NCBI GenBank assembly: GCA_965207275.1
Contig: CBDBMH010000002.1
Location: 2,790,001 to 2,854,000 of the forward strand
Direction of reading: 5' to 3'
DNA: 64,000 nt
From: Bin22 sp965207275
GTDB lineage: Bacteria; Chloroflexota; Dehalococcoidia; Lucifugimonadales; UBA3495
Part shown: positions 25,557-34,895 of the stretch, piece by piece
Layout: each line of letters opens with the position of its first letter
How positions within the stretch are numbered: position 1 is the first letter of the stretch
Notes under the pieces: generated by a model
The model's input: only the letters and a program-made list of their open reading frames with translations
Database searches by the model: none
What the model was told of the DNA's origin: nothing
Made by a program: the position numbers and the translations under genes

Positions 25557-26378
25557 TTACCGATATGTTTCCCGTGAAAGGTACTGAAGGACGTCAAGGC
25601 GCTCCGGCAGTCGTTCGTTCCTGCGGCCTACCATGCGGGTAAAGCCCAGGGTACGCCCTCTGTCAAGAGCGAGCATGTCAGCCTCGTCGGTGGGCTTCCC
25701 AATGTGTTCCGACCATAACAAGTCCGACTCCATCCATAACCTCCACCCGTCGGGGAGCAGGTCGGCAAGCTCCACTGTTACCAGTCCGCTACGGTCCCAG
25801 TGCCGTTTCCACCAGCCCGGGCTGTGAAGGCTGAAGAATGCCGGTTCCCAGTATGGCCGCAGGTGTTCCGGCGGTTCGTCGGAGGGTAGTTCTTCGACCA
25901 GTCCGGGGACAACAATTCCCATTGGCCCATCGGGTTTGACCAGCCTGGCCAAGTGACTCTCCAGGTAAAGGTCATCCGTCCCAAAGTAGTGATACGCATC
26001 AATACTCACCATCGCGTCGAAAAACTCGTCGGCGAAGGGCAGGGCGTGGGCTTCGGCATGGAGGGGATATACCCTGTCCTCAACACCGGCAGAGCGGATG
26101 CGCTCCAGGTTTTCGGTGGCGTCTATCCAGAGGTCCACAGCCCAAACCTGCACCCCGTATTCCTTCGCCAGGAATATGGAACTCAAACCCTTGCCGCAGC
26201 CCATATCCAGCAACCGCATCCCTGGGTTGAGGTCCATGCGCTCCGCCAGGGACTCCGTCAACCAGAGGGCATTGGGTCCCATCATATTGTCCCGGACCCA
26301 GTCTGGATCATACTTTGCGGAGCGGGGAAACTCGGGCGGCTGGAACCGGTCCAGTCCTTCTTCACTGCTGCCGCGCAA
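25557..26378 (-). CDS. Class I SAM-dependent methyltransferase
   Basis: A 273-residue protein with the SAM-binding motif I RLLDMGCGKGLSSIFLA (about residues 54-70), an acidic motif II (VWAVDLW), and AEAHALPFADEFFDAMVS as post-motifs. The start is a TTG at 26378, supported by GAGGAGG 7 bases upstream. The C-terminal part with GWWKRHWDRSGLVTVE resembles small-molecule methyltransferases. It precedes the aldo/keto reductase by 17 bases. The methyl acceptor is unknown. Confidence 0.83.
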   Translation of the reverse strand: MRGSSEEGLDRFQPPEFPRSAKYDPDWVRDNMMGPNALWLTESLAERMDLNPGMRLLDMGCGKGLSSIFLAKEYGVQVWAVDLWIDATENLERIRSAGVEDRVYPLHAEAHALPFADEFFDAMVSIDAYHYFGTDDLYLESHLARLVKPDGPMGIVVPGLVEELPSDEPPEHLRPYWEPAFFSLHSPGWWKRHWDRSGLVTVELADLLPDGWRLWMESDLLWSEHIGKPTDEADMLALDRGRTLGFTRMVGRRNERLPERLDVLQYLSRETYR

Positions 26379-26783
26379 CCCTTGTCCTCCTCGATTCCGG
26401 CTCCACCAAGGTTGCCAGGAATCACTAGCGGTAATTCTGCCAAAGACCTTCGCTTTCCAAAAATCGGATAGTCTGAGGCTGAAAACTGGTTCGCCTCACA
26501 GGATATGAGGCTATCCGGGAAATAGTATACCGCCGCCCGGACTCTCGTGATCGGCTCCTGCAACGCGCCAGGGGCTGTCGTCAACAAGGCCCGTCATTCT
26601 GGCCCTCGCCGGCATGACGAAAAGCTGTCATTTTCACCAAACGCCCTAAGCTTTGTGCATTTCCTGGCTTGCGACCGGCCGCCGTACATTTCCCTCAGTT
26701 TAGATTAGAATGGAAGGCAGGCGCTTCCATGTAGTGCTGGATTGTGCCGTCCCCTGGGCAATTAACTTCCGGCGGCTGACTTT
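26379..26783. other. Divergent intergenic region
   Basis: This 405-base gap separates a minus-strand methyltransferase from a plus-strand hydrolase, so it should contain promoters in both directions. An imperfect palindrome (GTCAT...ATGAC, about 26593-26620) is present. TTAGAATGGAAG near 26705 resembles the -10 flank of the tRNA-Ala gene. I see no gene. Confidence 0.45.
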
Positions 26784-29138
26784 TTGAGCTTTCTAGATTC
26801 CCCAGCCCTGTCTCCGGTAACTCGCCTCCTGTTTCGGCTGCTGCTGGGCGTCCGTCTGCCCGTTACCAGCGGCGCGGTGTCGGTGGAGGGCGTCGGCGCG
26901 CCGGTCACCATCCGACGTGACCGCTACGGCATTCCGATGATCGAGGCTAACGACCAACTTGACACATTCTTCGGATTCGGCTTCTGCCAGGGCCAGGACC
27001 GGGCCCTGCAGATCGAACTGTCCAGCCGCGCGGCCTCAGGTACCCTGTCCGAGTTGTTCGGTCAGGCCACCCTCCGCATTGATCGCCTGTTCCGCCGCGC
27101 TGGCCTTCGGGTTGCGGCCGAGGAGCAGTTCCAGGTCCTGGCCCCCCGGATCGCTTCCATCCTCACCGCCTTCGCTGCCGGAGTGAACGCCGGCCGAACC
27201 GTTGGTCTGCCGCGGCGGCCCCATGAGTTTGTCTTGCTGCGGACTCGTCCATCCGTATTCACGGCCATCGACGTGCTGACCATAATGAAACTCCAGTCCT
27301 TTGCAATGCCCTCCAACTGGGACTGCGAGCTTGCCCGACTCATGGTTCTGAACCTAGATGGGCCGGAAGCCCTTCTCCATCTTGATCCCGGGTACCCGGA
27401 GTGGCAGCAGGTTCCCGTGCCGCCCACCGGCGTCGCCGGCAAGGCTGCCCAACGCCTGGCAGAAGACCTGGCGCTGTTCCAGGAGACGATCGCCACGGGC
27501 GGCGGTTCCAACGGCTGGGCCCTGTCCGGCAGCAGGACCCGGTCAGGTCGACCCCTGCTGGCCAACGATCCCCATCTCCCCGCCGCTGTCCCTCCCCACT
27601 GGTACCTGGCCCGGCTGCAATCGCCCGGCTGGACACTGGCCGGCGCCGCCCTCCCCGGGACACCGGCCATAGCGGCGGGCCACAACGGACATTGCGCCTG
27701 GGGCGTAACCGCCGGCCTCACCGATAACACGGACTTGTTCCTGGAAAGAGTCGGGGCCGACGGCCGGTCGGTCTTGGAGGGTGGAGAATACGTCCCCTGC
27801 CAGGTTCGCCGCGAGCTGATACGGGTAAAGGGCGCTGCTCCCGTCGAAGAGGAAGTCCTGGTCACGCCTCGCGGCCCCATAATTGGCCCCGCCCTGGACG
27901 GAGAGCTTGGCGCTCTTTCCCTGCGAGCGGTTTGGCTCGACCCATTGCCGATACAGGGATTCCTCGGTACCTTGCAGGCCAGGACATTCGAGGAGTTCCG
28001 CGCTCCCTTCGCGGACTGGCCCATTCTTCCCCTCGGCTTGGTCTACGCCGACGTTCAGGGCAACATTGGCTACCAACTGGCGGGACAGGCGCCGCGCCGC
28101 CGTCGGGGCTACGGCATAGTGCCCAGCGCCGGCTGGGTAGAGGGGGCGGGCTGGGAAAGTGATGGTGTTTCCTTCGCTGCAATGCCCTTTGCCCACAACC
28201 CGCCCGGCGGCTATGTCGCTGCCGCCAATACCCAGCCCAAGTCCGAGGGCAGCGGCCCCTTCCTGGGCGTCGACTGGATCGACGGTTACCGCCTTGGCCG
28301 GGTTGTGGAGGCCCTGCAAGAGGCCGGGACCTGGGACATCGAGCCCGCCGCAGCCTTCCAGCTGGACGTCAAGTCCCTGCCCTGGGCCGAATTAAGGGAT
28401 TGCATCCTGGCCGTCAAACCGCGCAGCGCCGAAAGTGTGGCGGCCCACCAGCTTCTTGCCGGCTGGGACGGTCGTATGGGCGCCGACTCCGCCGCCGCAA
28501 CCCTGTTCCACCTTTTCCTGTCGGAAATGTCCCGCCGCATTGCAGTGGCAAAGGCCCCCCGTTCCGCCCCCTGGCTGCTGGGCCGCAGCACGCTCCCCAC
28601 CATCAGCGGCACATCAATTGCCGCGCGCCAGGTGGGGCGTCTGTCCCGCCTGGTACGCCAACAGCCGCCCGGCTGGTTCCCCGGAGGCTGGCCAGCGGAG
28701 ATCGACGACGCCCTGAGCGCAGCCTACGCTTGCGCCCTTCAGCGGCTTGGCCAGCCTTCAGACCGGTGGCGCTGGGGGAGGGCCCGCTCGGCAACGCTGA
28801 AACACCCCCTGGGTCGGATGCCCCTGTTGGCCGGAATCTTTAACATGGGCCCCTTCCAGTGTCCTGGCGACGGCAACACGGTTCATCAGGCCGGCACCTT
28901 CGGCGAAGACCCCCTGGCCGCCCCCGGCGTGGTCCCTTCACTGAGGATGGCGCTGGACGTTGGCGATTGGGACCGGTCGTTTTTCTCTCTGCCCGGCGGC
29001 CAGTCCGGCAACCCTCTGTCGCCCCACTACCAGGACCTTTTTCCCTTGTGGCTCAGGGGCGCCGGCGCATCCATCGCCTGGACCGAAGAGGCTGTCCAGG
29101 CGGCAACCGTCGAAACCCTGCTGTTGCAGCCAGGGTGA
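26784..29138 (+). CDS. Penicillin-acylase-family Ntn hydrolase
   Basis: A 784-residue protein of the penicillin amidase (S45) family. The N-terminal part has PVTIRRDRYGIPMIEA and GFGFCQGQDRALQIE. After a spacer, GGGSNGWALSG marks the self-cleavage site, with Ser242 as the new N-terminal nucleophile, followed by PLLANDPHL and the conserved HNGHCAWGVT and NTDLF blocks. Such enzymes cleave amide bonds of beta-lactams or acyl-homoserine lactones. No clear signal peptide is seen, whereas many relatives are periplasmic. The TTG at 26784 has a weak ribosome site, so the true start is uncertain. Confidence 0.85.
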   Translation: MSFLDSPALSPVTRLLFRLLLGVRLPVTSGAVSVEGVGAPVTIRRDRYGIPMIEANDQLDTFFGFGFCQGQDRALQIELSSRAASGTLSELFGQATLRIDRLFRRAGLRVAAEEQFQVLAPRIASILTAFAAGVNAGRTVGLPRRPHEFVLLRTRPSVFTAIDVLTIMKLQSFAMPSNWDCELARLMVLNLDGPEALLHLDPGYPEWQQVPVPPTGVAGKAAQRLAEDLALFQETIATGGGSNGWALSGSRTRSGRPLLANDPHLPAAVPPHWYLARLQSPGWTLAGAALPGTPAIAAGHNGHCAWGVTAGLTDNTDLFLERVGADGRSVLEGGEYVPCQVRRELIRVKGAAPVEEEVLVTPRGPIIGPALDGELGALSLRAVWLDPLPIQGFLGTLQARTFEEFRAPFADWPILPLGLVYADVQGNIGYQLAGQAPRRRRGYGIVPSAGWVEGAGWESDGVSFAAMPFAHNPPGGYVAAANTQPKSEGSGPFLGVDWIDGYRLGRVVEALQEAGTWDIEPAAAFQLDVKSLPWAELRDCILAVKPRSAESVAAHQLLAGWDGRMGADSAAATLFHLFLSEMSRRIAVAKAPRSAPWLLGRSTLPTISGTSIAARQVGRLSRLVRQQPPGWFPGGWPAEIDDALSAAYACALQRLGQPSDRWRWGRARSATLKHPLGRMPLLAGIFNMGPFQCPGDGNTVHQAGTFGEDPLAAPGVVPSLRMALDVGDWDRSFFSLPGGQSGNPLSPHYQDLFPLWLRGAGASIAWTEEAVQAATVETLLLQPG

Positions 29139-29211
29139 CGCCGATGGGCCGCAAGGGGTCTGTTAAAATTAGACTCTGCGTCAGCCCACTGCGATTCACC
29201 CGTGCTAGCAA

Positions 29212-29886
29212 ATGCGACTCATCCGACCCATAGGGGCCCTGGTATGGAAGGACCTGCTGCTGGAACTCCGTTCCAGGGATATTGTCGTCTCTGCCCTGGT
29301 GTTCGGGTTCCTGGTCGTAGTGGTATTCAATTTTGCCCTGAAGGTCACACCGCAGCGGGTAACGGAACTGGCTCCTGGCATACTGTGGGTGGCCTTCGCC
29401 TTTGCCGGCACCCTGGCCATGAGCCGGGCTTTCGTCCGAGAGCGGGAACAGGGCGGGCTGGAAGGGCTGCTGCTGTCCCCAGTCAGCAGGGATGCCATCT
29501 TCCTGGGCAAGGCCCTGGTCAGCTTCCTGTTCATGCTGGTCATCGAGGCCGCCCTGCTGCCCGTCCTGGCGGTGCTGCTCAACTTTACCGCCCTAAGCTT
29601 CACCTTGTTCGCCGCCATCCTGCTGGCAACCCTGGGCTTTTCCACCGTGGGCACTTTGTTTTCGGCCATTGCGGTCCAGACCCGTTCGCGGGAGGTTATG
29701 CTGCCGGTGCTCTTTTTCCCCATCATCCTGCCCGTGCTCATCGGCGCGGTGGAGGTTTCGGGGGCGGCCATCGGCGGCGGGCCGGAGACCGGGGTGGTGA
29801 CCCGCTGGCTACCCCTGCTGGCGGTATTCGATGCCGTTTTTCTGGTAATATGTCCCTGGATTTTTTCGATAATCGTTGAGGAGTAA
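29212..29886 (+). CDS. ccmB: Heme exporter membrane protein CcmB
   Basis: A 224-residue protein with six predicted helices. The N-terminal VWKDLLLELRSRD and the EREQGGLEGLLLSPVSR loop are characteristic of CcmB. In system I cytochrome c maturation, CcmB works with the ATPase CcmA and with CcmC/D to release holo-CcmE. No ccmA is next to it; the upstream gene is a penicillin acylase. It ends 6 bases before ccmC, so the two are co-transcribed. Confidence 0.85.
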   Translation: MRLIRPIGALVWKDLLLELRSRDIVVSALVFGFLVVVVFNFALKVTPQRVTELAPGILWVAFAFAGTLAMSRAFVREREQGGLEGLLLSPVSRDAIFLGKALVSFLFMLVIEAALLPVLAVLLNFTALSFTLFAAILLATLGFSTVGTLFSAIAVQTRSREVMLPVLFFPIILPVLIGAVEVSGAAIGGGPETGVVTRWLPLLAVFDAVFLVICPWIFSIIVEE

Positions 29887-29892
29887 TCCCTT

Positions 29893-30648
29893 TTGGCGAC
29901 TGGACGGGGGACCGCTGCATCTTTCATCCGCAACCCAGCGATATTGGGCGTTCCCGGTCTGCCTGGCTTCCTGCTGCTGGTGACCGCCGTCCTGATGACG
30001 GTGAACCTCTATCTGATTTTCCAGGTGGCCCCCACCGACGCCGTCCTGGGGCAGGTGCAGCGCATCTTTTATTTTCACGTTCCCATTGCCATCGTGTCCT
30101 TTGTCGCCTTCTTCGTGGTGTTCGTCGCCAGCATCGGCTACCTGGTCACCCGAAGGAGTGGTTGGGACAGCGTGGCCCACGCCGCTGCCGAGGTGGGGGT
30201 GGTCTTCGTCAGTCTGGCCCTGCTGACCGGCATCGTCTGGGCCCGTCCCGTCTGGAACGTGTGGTGGACCTGGGAGCCCCGGCTGACCACCACCCTGATC
30301 CTGTGGCTGATCTATGTGGCCTACCTGATGCTGCGTTCCTACGTCCCCAACAAGTCCCAGGGAGCCCTGTACGCCGCCGGCCTGGGCATAATCGGCTTCA
30401 TCGACGTGCCGATAGTCTATTACTCGGTGCAGTGGTGGCGGTCCATTCACCCGTCGGCGGTGGTGGGCCCCCTGGCCGACTCTGGCGCGCTGGAACCGGT
30501 AATGCAGTATGTCCTTTTCTACTCCATGGCCGTGTTCCTGCTCCTGTTCCTTTACCTGCTGCTGGAGCGGATGCGCCTGCGCAACATCGAGGATCGCGTG
30601 TCCCTGCTCCGATTCGCCCAGCGACTGCGGTCATCAAACATGGATTAA
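29893..30648 (+). CDS. ccmC: Heme-handling protein CcmC (CcsA/CcmC family)
   Basis: A 251-residue protein with six helices. It has the conserved heme-ligand His region FYFHVPIAIVS and a tryptophan-rich WWTWEPRLTTTLILW motif, the WWD-type heme-binding signature. CcmC transfers heme to CcmE. The start is a TTG at 29893, 9 bases after GAGGAG. It belongs to the ccmB-C-D set; the small ccmD-like gene follows after about 260 bases. Confidence 0.85.
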   Translation: MATGRGTAASFIRNPAILGVPGLPGFLLLVTAVLMTVNLYLIFQVAPTDAVLGQVQRIFYFHVPIAIVSFVAFFVVFVASIGYLVTRRSGWDSVAHAAAEVGVVFVSLALLTGIVWARPVWNVWWTWEPRLTTTLILWLIYVAYLMLRSYVPNKSQGALYAAGLGIIGFIDVPIVYYSVQWWRSIHPSAVVGPLADSGALEPVMQYVLFYSMAVFLLLFLYLLLERMRLRNIEDRVSLLRFAQRLRSSNMD

Positions 30649-30905
30649 CCGGATGCGCGGGATTGGCGGACCCATTCGGAAATTGATACTCCGTCGTTCC
30701 CGCGAAGTTGGGAACCTTGAACCCCAGGCAAACCTGTCCTGACTGGCAAGCTGAATTTGGTAAGGGTCCTTGTTTCTATAGTCAGGTGAACAATCGCTCC
30801 ATGAACAATCGCTCCATCAGATACCAACTTTGGCCTTAAACCAACCAAGCATCCCGTAAGTCCTGTCCATCCATGCCTGAATAACTCCCCGGAGAGAGTG
30901 AACCA

Positions 30906-31100
30906 ATGCCCCTGATACTGCTGCAAACCCAGCCGCCGGCCAACATGGGCTTTCTCTTCGCCGCCTTTGCCATAACCTGGCTGGTCTTCTTCGCCTACGC
31001 CTTCTTTGTCTCCCGTCGCCGGCAGGAATTGGAGCGCGAAGTAAGGGACTTGCAGCAAGGTGTGGAAGGGGACGAGGGGGAAGAGGATTCGGGAGCCTGA
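30906..31100 (+). CDS. ccmD: Small membrane protein CcmD-like
   Basis: A 64-residue protein with one membrane segment (about residues 14-34) and a charged C-terminal helix (SRRRQELEREVRDLQQ), the standard layout of CcmD. CcmD helps to release heme-loaded CcmE from the CcmABC complex. GGAGAG lies 9 bases before the ATG. Position right after ccmB-C is the strongest support; the sequence itself is poorly conserved in this family. Confidence 0.65.
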   Translation: MPLILLQTQPPANMGFLFAAFAITWLVFFAYAFFVSRRRQELEREVRDLQQGVEGDEGEEDSGA

Positions 31101-31172
31101 GCTATAGGAGAATTTTGTCGGGCCTGCCGAAAGACGCCCAGACTGGATTGCCGCCAGCGGGTCAAAGCCCGA

Positions 31173-31712
31173 TCATGATGCCTGCGGCGCGGGCCCCGCA
31201 TTGTAGGTGTTGTAGTCCGCCGGCACTTCCTCGTCCAGGGACTGGTACTTGGACGGGCACTTGACCAGGATGCTGTTCGTCTCAAAGACCCGTTGCGCTG
31301 TGTAGCTGCCCTCGAGGATTATCTCCGAGTGGGGATTAAAGAAGAGATCGGGCATCACGCCCACGTAGGATGCGTCCAGGCTGGGACCACCGCCGTCGCC
31401 CTCTTTGTCCACCAGTTGGAATCTGGCCAGGGTGCTGTTGTCTTGCCGTTGGAAGGATTCGGGCGCCAGCTTTCCCGAAACCCGTATCAGTCGGCCGTCC
31501 TGGTACTCGTCCCCGCCCATGAACTCGCTCACAGTAACGAAATAGAGGGCGTTGCCGGGGAAGGCCACATACACCATGTAGGCTACCGCCAGCGCCACCA
31601 CTGCGCCCAGTATGATCAGGCGATTGCGGGTACGCCGACCCGTTCTCTCCTCCTCCAGTTCATCTTCGGGCACAAACCCGGCGGTAATGGGGCGGTCCTC
31701 TGCCACGCGCAT
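31173..31712 (-). CDS. ccmE: Heme chaperone CcmE, CxxxY type
   Basis: A membrane-anchored protein with one N-terminal helix (LIILGAVVALAVAYMVYVAF) and an OB-fold periplasmic domain (GRLIRVSGKLA, then LEGSYTAQRVFETNSILVKC). Ordinary CcmE binds heme through His in HxxxY; here the motif is CPSKY, the CxxxY variant known from archaeal and some sulfate-reducer CcmE proteins. It faces ccmB-C-D convergently, 72 bases away. The start is unclear: ATG 31712 touches the AGAGG, a GTG at 31706 is better spaced, and an ATG at 31796 has no ribosome site. Confidence 0.82.
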   Translation of the reverse strand: MRVAEDRPITAGFVPEDELEEERTGRRTRNRLIILGAVVALAVAYMVYVAFPGNALYFVTVSEFMGGDEYQDGRLIRVSGKLAPESFQRQDNSTLARFQLVDKEGDGGGPSLDASYVGVMPDLFFNPHSEIILEGSYTAQRVFETNSILVKCPSKYQSLDEEVPADYNTYNAGPAPQAS

Positions 31713-31819
31713 CCTCTCTTGCGAAATTGAAGCTGACTCCCGGCTTCCAGGCGGCGAATATGATAACATCCACCGCCGGAAAGTGTCATCAGGCATTGGG
31801 AACTCAGGGCAATCGCATT

Positions 31820-32580
31820 CTAACTGTGGAGCGCCTTAAGCAAGTGATCCTGACTCCAAGCCGCTTGGAGTCGCTTGCCCTGGCTGCCCACCGTCAGGCT
31901 GGTATACCATTTCGACAGGTTGTGGGAGATGTTGCGCAGGATGTCCATACTCCGGGGGCCGTGGCCCTTGCGAGTCCGGCATTAGTCTTCTTTAAAGGTC
32001 ACATCCAGGCTCCTATCCAGTGAACTCCCGATGCTCCATCGGGCCCCTACTGTGGCCAGCATTTGTTCTGCTGAGGCCTCCCGGCTGCCGATGTAGTAGC
32101 GAGGTTGCACGGCGATACCCGTTTCCGCTTCCCCGGGCAATCTTCTTCTGGCAACCTTTGACGTCGACAGTGACGATGCAGCCCTCCGGTTCCAGCATCT
32201 CCGACAGATTGGGTATGGCCGTGATCTCGTTGGATTTCTCTTCGGTCTGCACCTGTCCCAGGGTCAGGTTGTTGGCAGAGGCCCAGACGCTGACCAGAAC
32301 CTGCCCCGTACCTGTTGCGGGGTGCGGCTCCCGCTTGCCAGCGGGTCCATCATGGGAGCGCTCGCCGTCTTCCCGTAGATGGCCGCTACTTCTCCAGGCG
32401 CAAAATCGGCCACTCCCCGAGTCCATTCCATGACCCACTCCTGGAATCGTTCCGGGTCCAACGGGGAGAACACCTGGCCAAAGGTGTCGTGAATTTGTGC
32501 CGCTGACACCGTTCAATCCCCGGTTCCTCTATTTCACCGAAATACTCCATCACGGTTGCTCTCTTCCCTTCCTCCAGCAC
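31820..32580 (-). pseudogene. Decayed ISAs1-family transposase
   Basis: Pieces of an ISAs1 transposase follow in order on the minus strand but in different frames. They are VMEYFGEIEEPGIER, then (after loss of roughly 45 internal codons) IHDTFGQVFSPLDPE with GEVAAIYGKT, then WASANNLTLGQVQ and EKSNEITAIPNL with VTVDVKGCQKKIA. Next come SLDVTFKED, a stop and CRTRKGH, and last ILRNISHNL and AWSQDHLLKAL. The usual catalytic Asp in AIDGKT is Tyr. Frameshifts, a stop and a deletion show an old, dead insertion. No terminal inverted repeats are obvious. Confidence 0.8.
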
Positions 32581-32873
32581 CCTTCTCCTCCTTCAACCAC
32601 ACCCTTTCCTTACACCCTGACTAAGCCACCCTTAATGCGTTGGCCCTGGAACGGCCCGGTTGCTGTGGCCATATTCGGAGAGTGGCGTGAAATGCCTGCC
32701 TTTTGCGGGGCCGACGCGCTTATGCGTCGGCGCCTGAGTTCCAGGGCGTTGAAGCTGTCCCCGTCCGCTGGTAGGATGTTTTCACGGCCCGACCTCTCAA
32801 AGGGAACCAACTGAAGTGGGCCATCGCCACGACTCTTCCCTTTCTTATCCTCGGCCACCGCTAGTGAGGCGCC
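32581..32873. other. Intergenic region upstream of NurA
   Basis: About 290 bases between the transposase remnant and the nuclease gene. A short open frame on the plus strand has no ribosome site and no recognisable product. The promoter of the nuclease should be here, but no convincing -35/-10 pair is seen. Confidence 0.4.
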
Positions 32874-34082
32874 ATGTCCCTTGACCTGGGCGAGACCATC
32901 ATTCAACTGGACCATGTATCGGAAGCGCTGGGTCTCAGCCACAACGACCGGCAGTTACGGCTGGAGCGGCTGAGGCAGGCAGCGCTCGGTATATCCCCGG
33001 AAGAAGCTCAGCAACGAACCCAGGAACCAGGCATTCCCTTCCTGGCGGCCCAGGTTACCGATAAACTGCTGGGTTCTCTGGCGTCACCGCCACCGCCGGA
33101 GAACTGGACGGCCCTTTCGGTGGATGGCTCTCACATTGACGTGGACCGGCACCTGCCCCTGGCCTGCTACTTGATCAACCTGGGAGGATGCGTTCTCACC
33201 TATGGGGCGGATGCCGACGCGCGTTTCTTCAGCCGTCCCCACCTGGCGGCCCGGGAGGAAGAGCTATTCCTGCGGCATCCGGGTCAGCCCAACCAGGAAG
33301 AGGCCATAGCCGGTAACCTGTTGGGCTTGTACCGTACAGTCAGGGAGTTGACCGTCCTGCTGGACGAGGCTCGTAAATCCCCACCTGACCGCCCCGTGCT
33401 GGCCCTGGTGGACGGTACCCTGGTGCTTTGGGGACTGGCCGGAAGGGGCTACCCCGAATTTGTGCGGGACTTCATCATCAGGGCCGGACTGTTGAAGGCG
33501 CTGGACGGGTTTCGGGAACTGGCGCGGGAGCGGCCGGTTACACTGGCGGCCTACGTGTCCCTTCCCCGCGCCACTGAAGTGGTGAATGCCATCCGCCGCT
33601 GCCTTTGCAGCCACGACCTGGAGCGCTGTCGGAGGTCGTGCAGCTACCGACGTTCGGACCTGGAACCGTGCAGTCGGGCCAACGACTTCCTGGACCGGGA
33701 GTTTTTCGCCCGGGAACTGGCTCCGTTTCATCGCTCCCCCATTTACAAGACCAACTCGTCCGTGCCCCGGGACCTCTATGGCGAGAACCAGCAGGTCTAC
33801 TTCTACTATCTTCACGCCGGCGAGGAAATCGCCAGGGTGGAGATACCTGGATGGGTAGCGGAGGACGAGTCGCTCCTAAGCCTGGGGCACTCCATGATTG
33901 TTGAACAGTGCCGCAAGGGTCAGGGCTACCCGGTGGCAATTACCGAGGCCCATGAACAGGCGGTGATAACGGGCCGCGACCGGCAGCTTTTCCGGGAAAT
34001 GGTGGCGGAGACGCTGGAGCGGCAGGGGCTGCCCACTTACACCTCGCAGAAGGAACGGTCCAAGCGGCGGCCATGGGTTTAG
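32874..34082 (+). CDS. NurA-domain nuclease
   Basis: A 402-residue protein with the NurA layout: the metal-binding strand ALSVDGSHIDVDRH (about residue 80), VLALVDGTLVLW in the middle, and the C-terminal YPVAITEAHEQAVITGRDR helix region. NurA is a Mn-dependent 5'-3' nuclease that resects DNA ends with the HerA ATPase. No herA is in the window. An unusual Cys-rich insertion (RRCLCSHDLERCRRSC, then LEPC; about residues 241-267) could bind zinc or an Fe-S cluster. The ATG at 32874 is taken without a strong Shine-Dalgarno. Confidence 0.8.
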   Translation: MSLDLGETIIQLDHVSEALGLSHNDRQLRLERLRQAALGISPEEAQQRTQEPGIPFLAAQVTDKLLGSLASPPPPENWTALSVDGSHIDVDRHLPLACYLINLGGCVLTYGADADARFFSRPHLAAREEELFLRHPGQPNQEEAIAGNLLGLYRTVRELTVLLDEARKSPPDRPVLALVDGTLVLWGLAGRGYPEFVRDFIIRAGLLKALDGFRELARERPVTLAAYVSLPRATEVVNAIRRCLCSHDLERCRRSCSYRRSDLEPCSRANDFLDREFFARELAPFHRSPIYKTNSSVPRDLYGENQQVYFYYLHAGEEIARVEIPGWVAEDESLLSLGHSMIVEQCRKGQGYPVAITEAHEQAVITGRDRQLFREMVAETLERQGLPTYTSQKERSKRRPWV

Positions 34083-34281
34083 CGGCGGGCCTACTGGTAT
34101 TTGCTTTCCTGCCCAGATCCGGGTCTCGATATTTCTCTTTCCCCCACCAGGGACATTATGAACCCATCGGCAATTTGTCTGTGGCTGAGGCGCCGGCCGG
34201 AATGGAGTGCGGACAGCGGCAGCGGCGGCAGTATTGGCGAGTCTCAGTACCAGGAAACGTTTGGAGTTTAGGAGGATACTC

Positions 34282-34809
34282 ATGGCTGCTGGAGATGCGG
34301 TGCTTTGGGCCCTGGGCAGAAACTGGAACATGGTGGACGCGGCGGTGGCTGGCCTCGACGCGGAAACCCTGGCCCGCCAACCGGCTCCGGAGTGCAACTC
34401 CATAGCCTGGCTTCTGTGGCACATGAACCGGGTGGTTGACAACTTTATCAACCAGCGATTGCAGGGGAATGACCCCTTCTGGGTAACCCAGGGGTGGAGT
34501 GAGAAGTTCGGAATGACGCAGAATGTGCGCGGTATGGGATGGGAGCCGGAGGATTTGGCCGGCTGGGCCGCGCCGGACATTGCGGTGCTGTTGGGATACC
34601 AGGAAGCGGTCCGCCAGGCTGCAAGAGAGTACATCGGCTCCCTGACCTGGGAGGACATGGAGCGGGAGGTTACCTTTCCCCCTGAAGCGGAGACCAGGGA
34701 CCATACCGTTGCCACCGCCCTGGGTCAGTTGGTGTGGGACAACGTAGCTCACGGCGGGCAGATAGCCTACCTGCGGGGCCTGTTCCAGGGCATGGGGTGG
34801 CACCGGTAA
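34282..34809 (+). CDS. DinB-like four-helix protein
   Basis: A 175-residue protein of the DinB/YfiT type. It has LLWHMNRVVDNFIN in the second helix and DNVAHGGQIAYLRG in the last, whose His residues together with a third site normally bind a metal. Related proteins include thiol-transferases that use mycothiol or bacillithiol. The ATG at 34282 has AGGAGG 6 bases upstream. It is 87 bases ahead of a VOC gene that has its own promoter. The thiol partner is not known. Confidence 0.78.
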   Translation: MAAGDAVLWALGRNWNMVDAAVAGLDAETLARQPAPECNSIAWLLWHMNRVVDNFINQRLQGNDPFWVTQGWSEKFGMTQNVRGMGWEPEDLAGWAAPDIAVLLGYQEAVRQAAREYIGSLTWEDMEREVTFPPEAETRDHTVATALGQLVWDNVAHGGQIAYLRGLFQGMGWHR

Positions 34810-34816
34810 CGTCAGA

Positions 34817-34845
34817 TTGAAAAGGGGGGCATCCCCAACTATAAT
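34817..34845 (+). promoter_or_regulatory. Sigma-70-type promoter for the VOC gene
   Basis: TTGAAA (34817-34822) and TATAAT (34840-34845) are separated by exactly 17 bases. The pair lies in the gap after the DinB gene and about 50 bases before the VOC start at 34896. Confidence 0.75.
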
Positions 34846-34895
34846 CCACCGCAGCCATGGGTTAGCCCACAACGAGAATGAATGGAGGAGAGACT

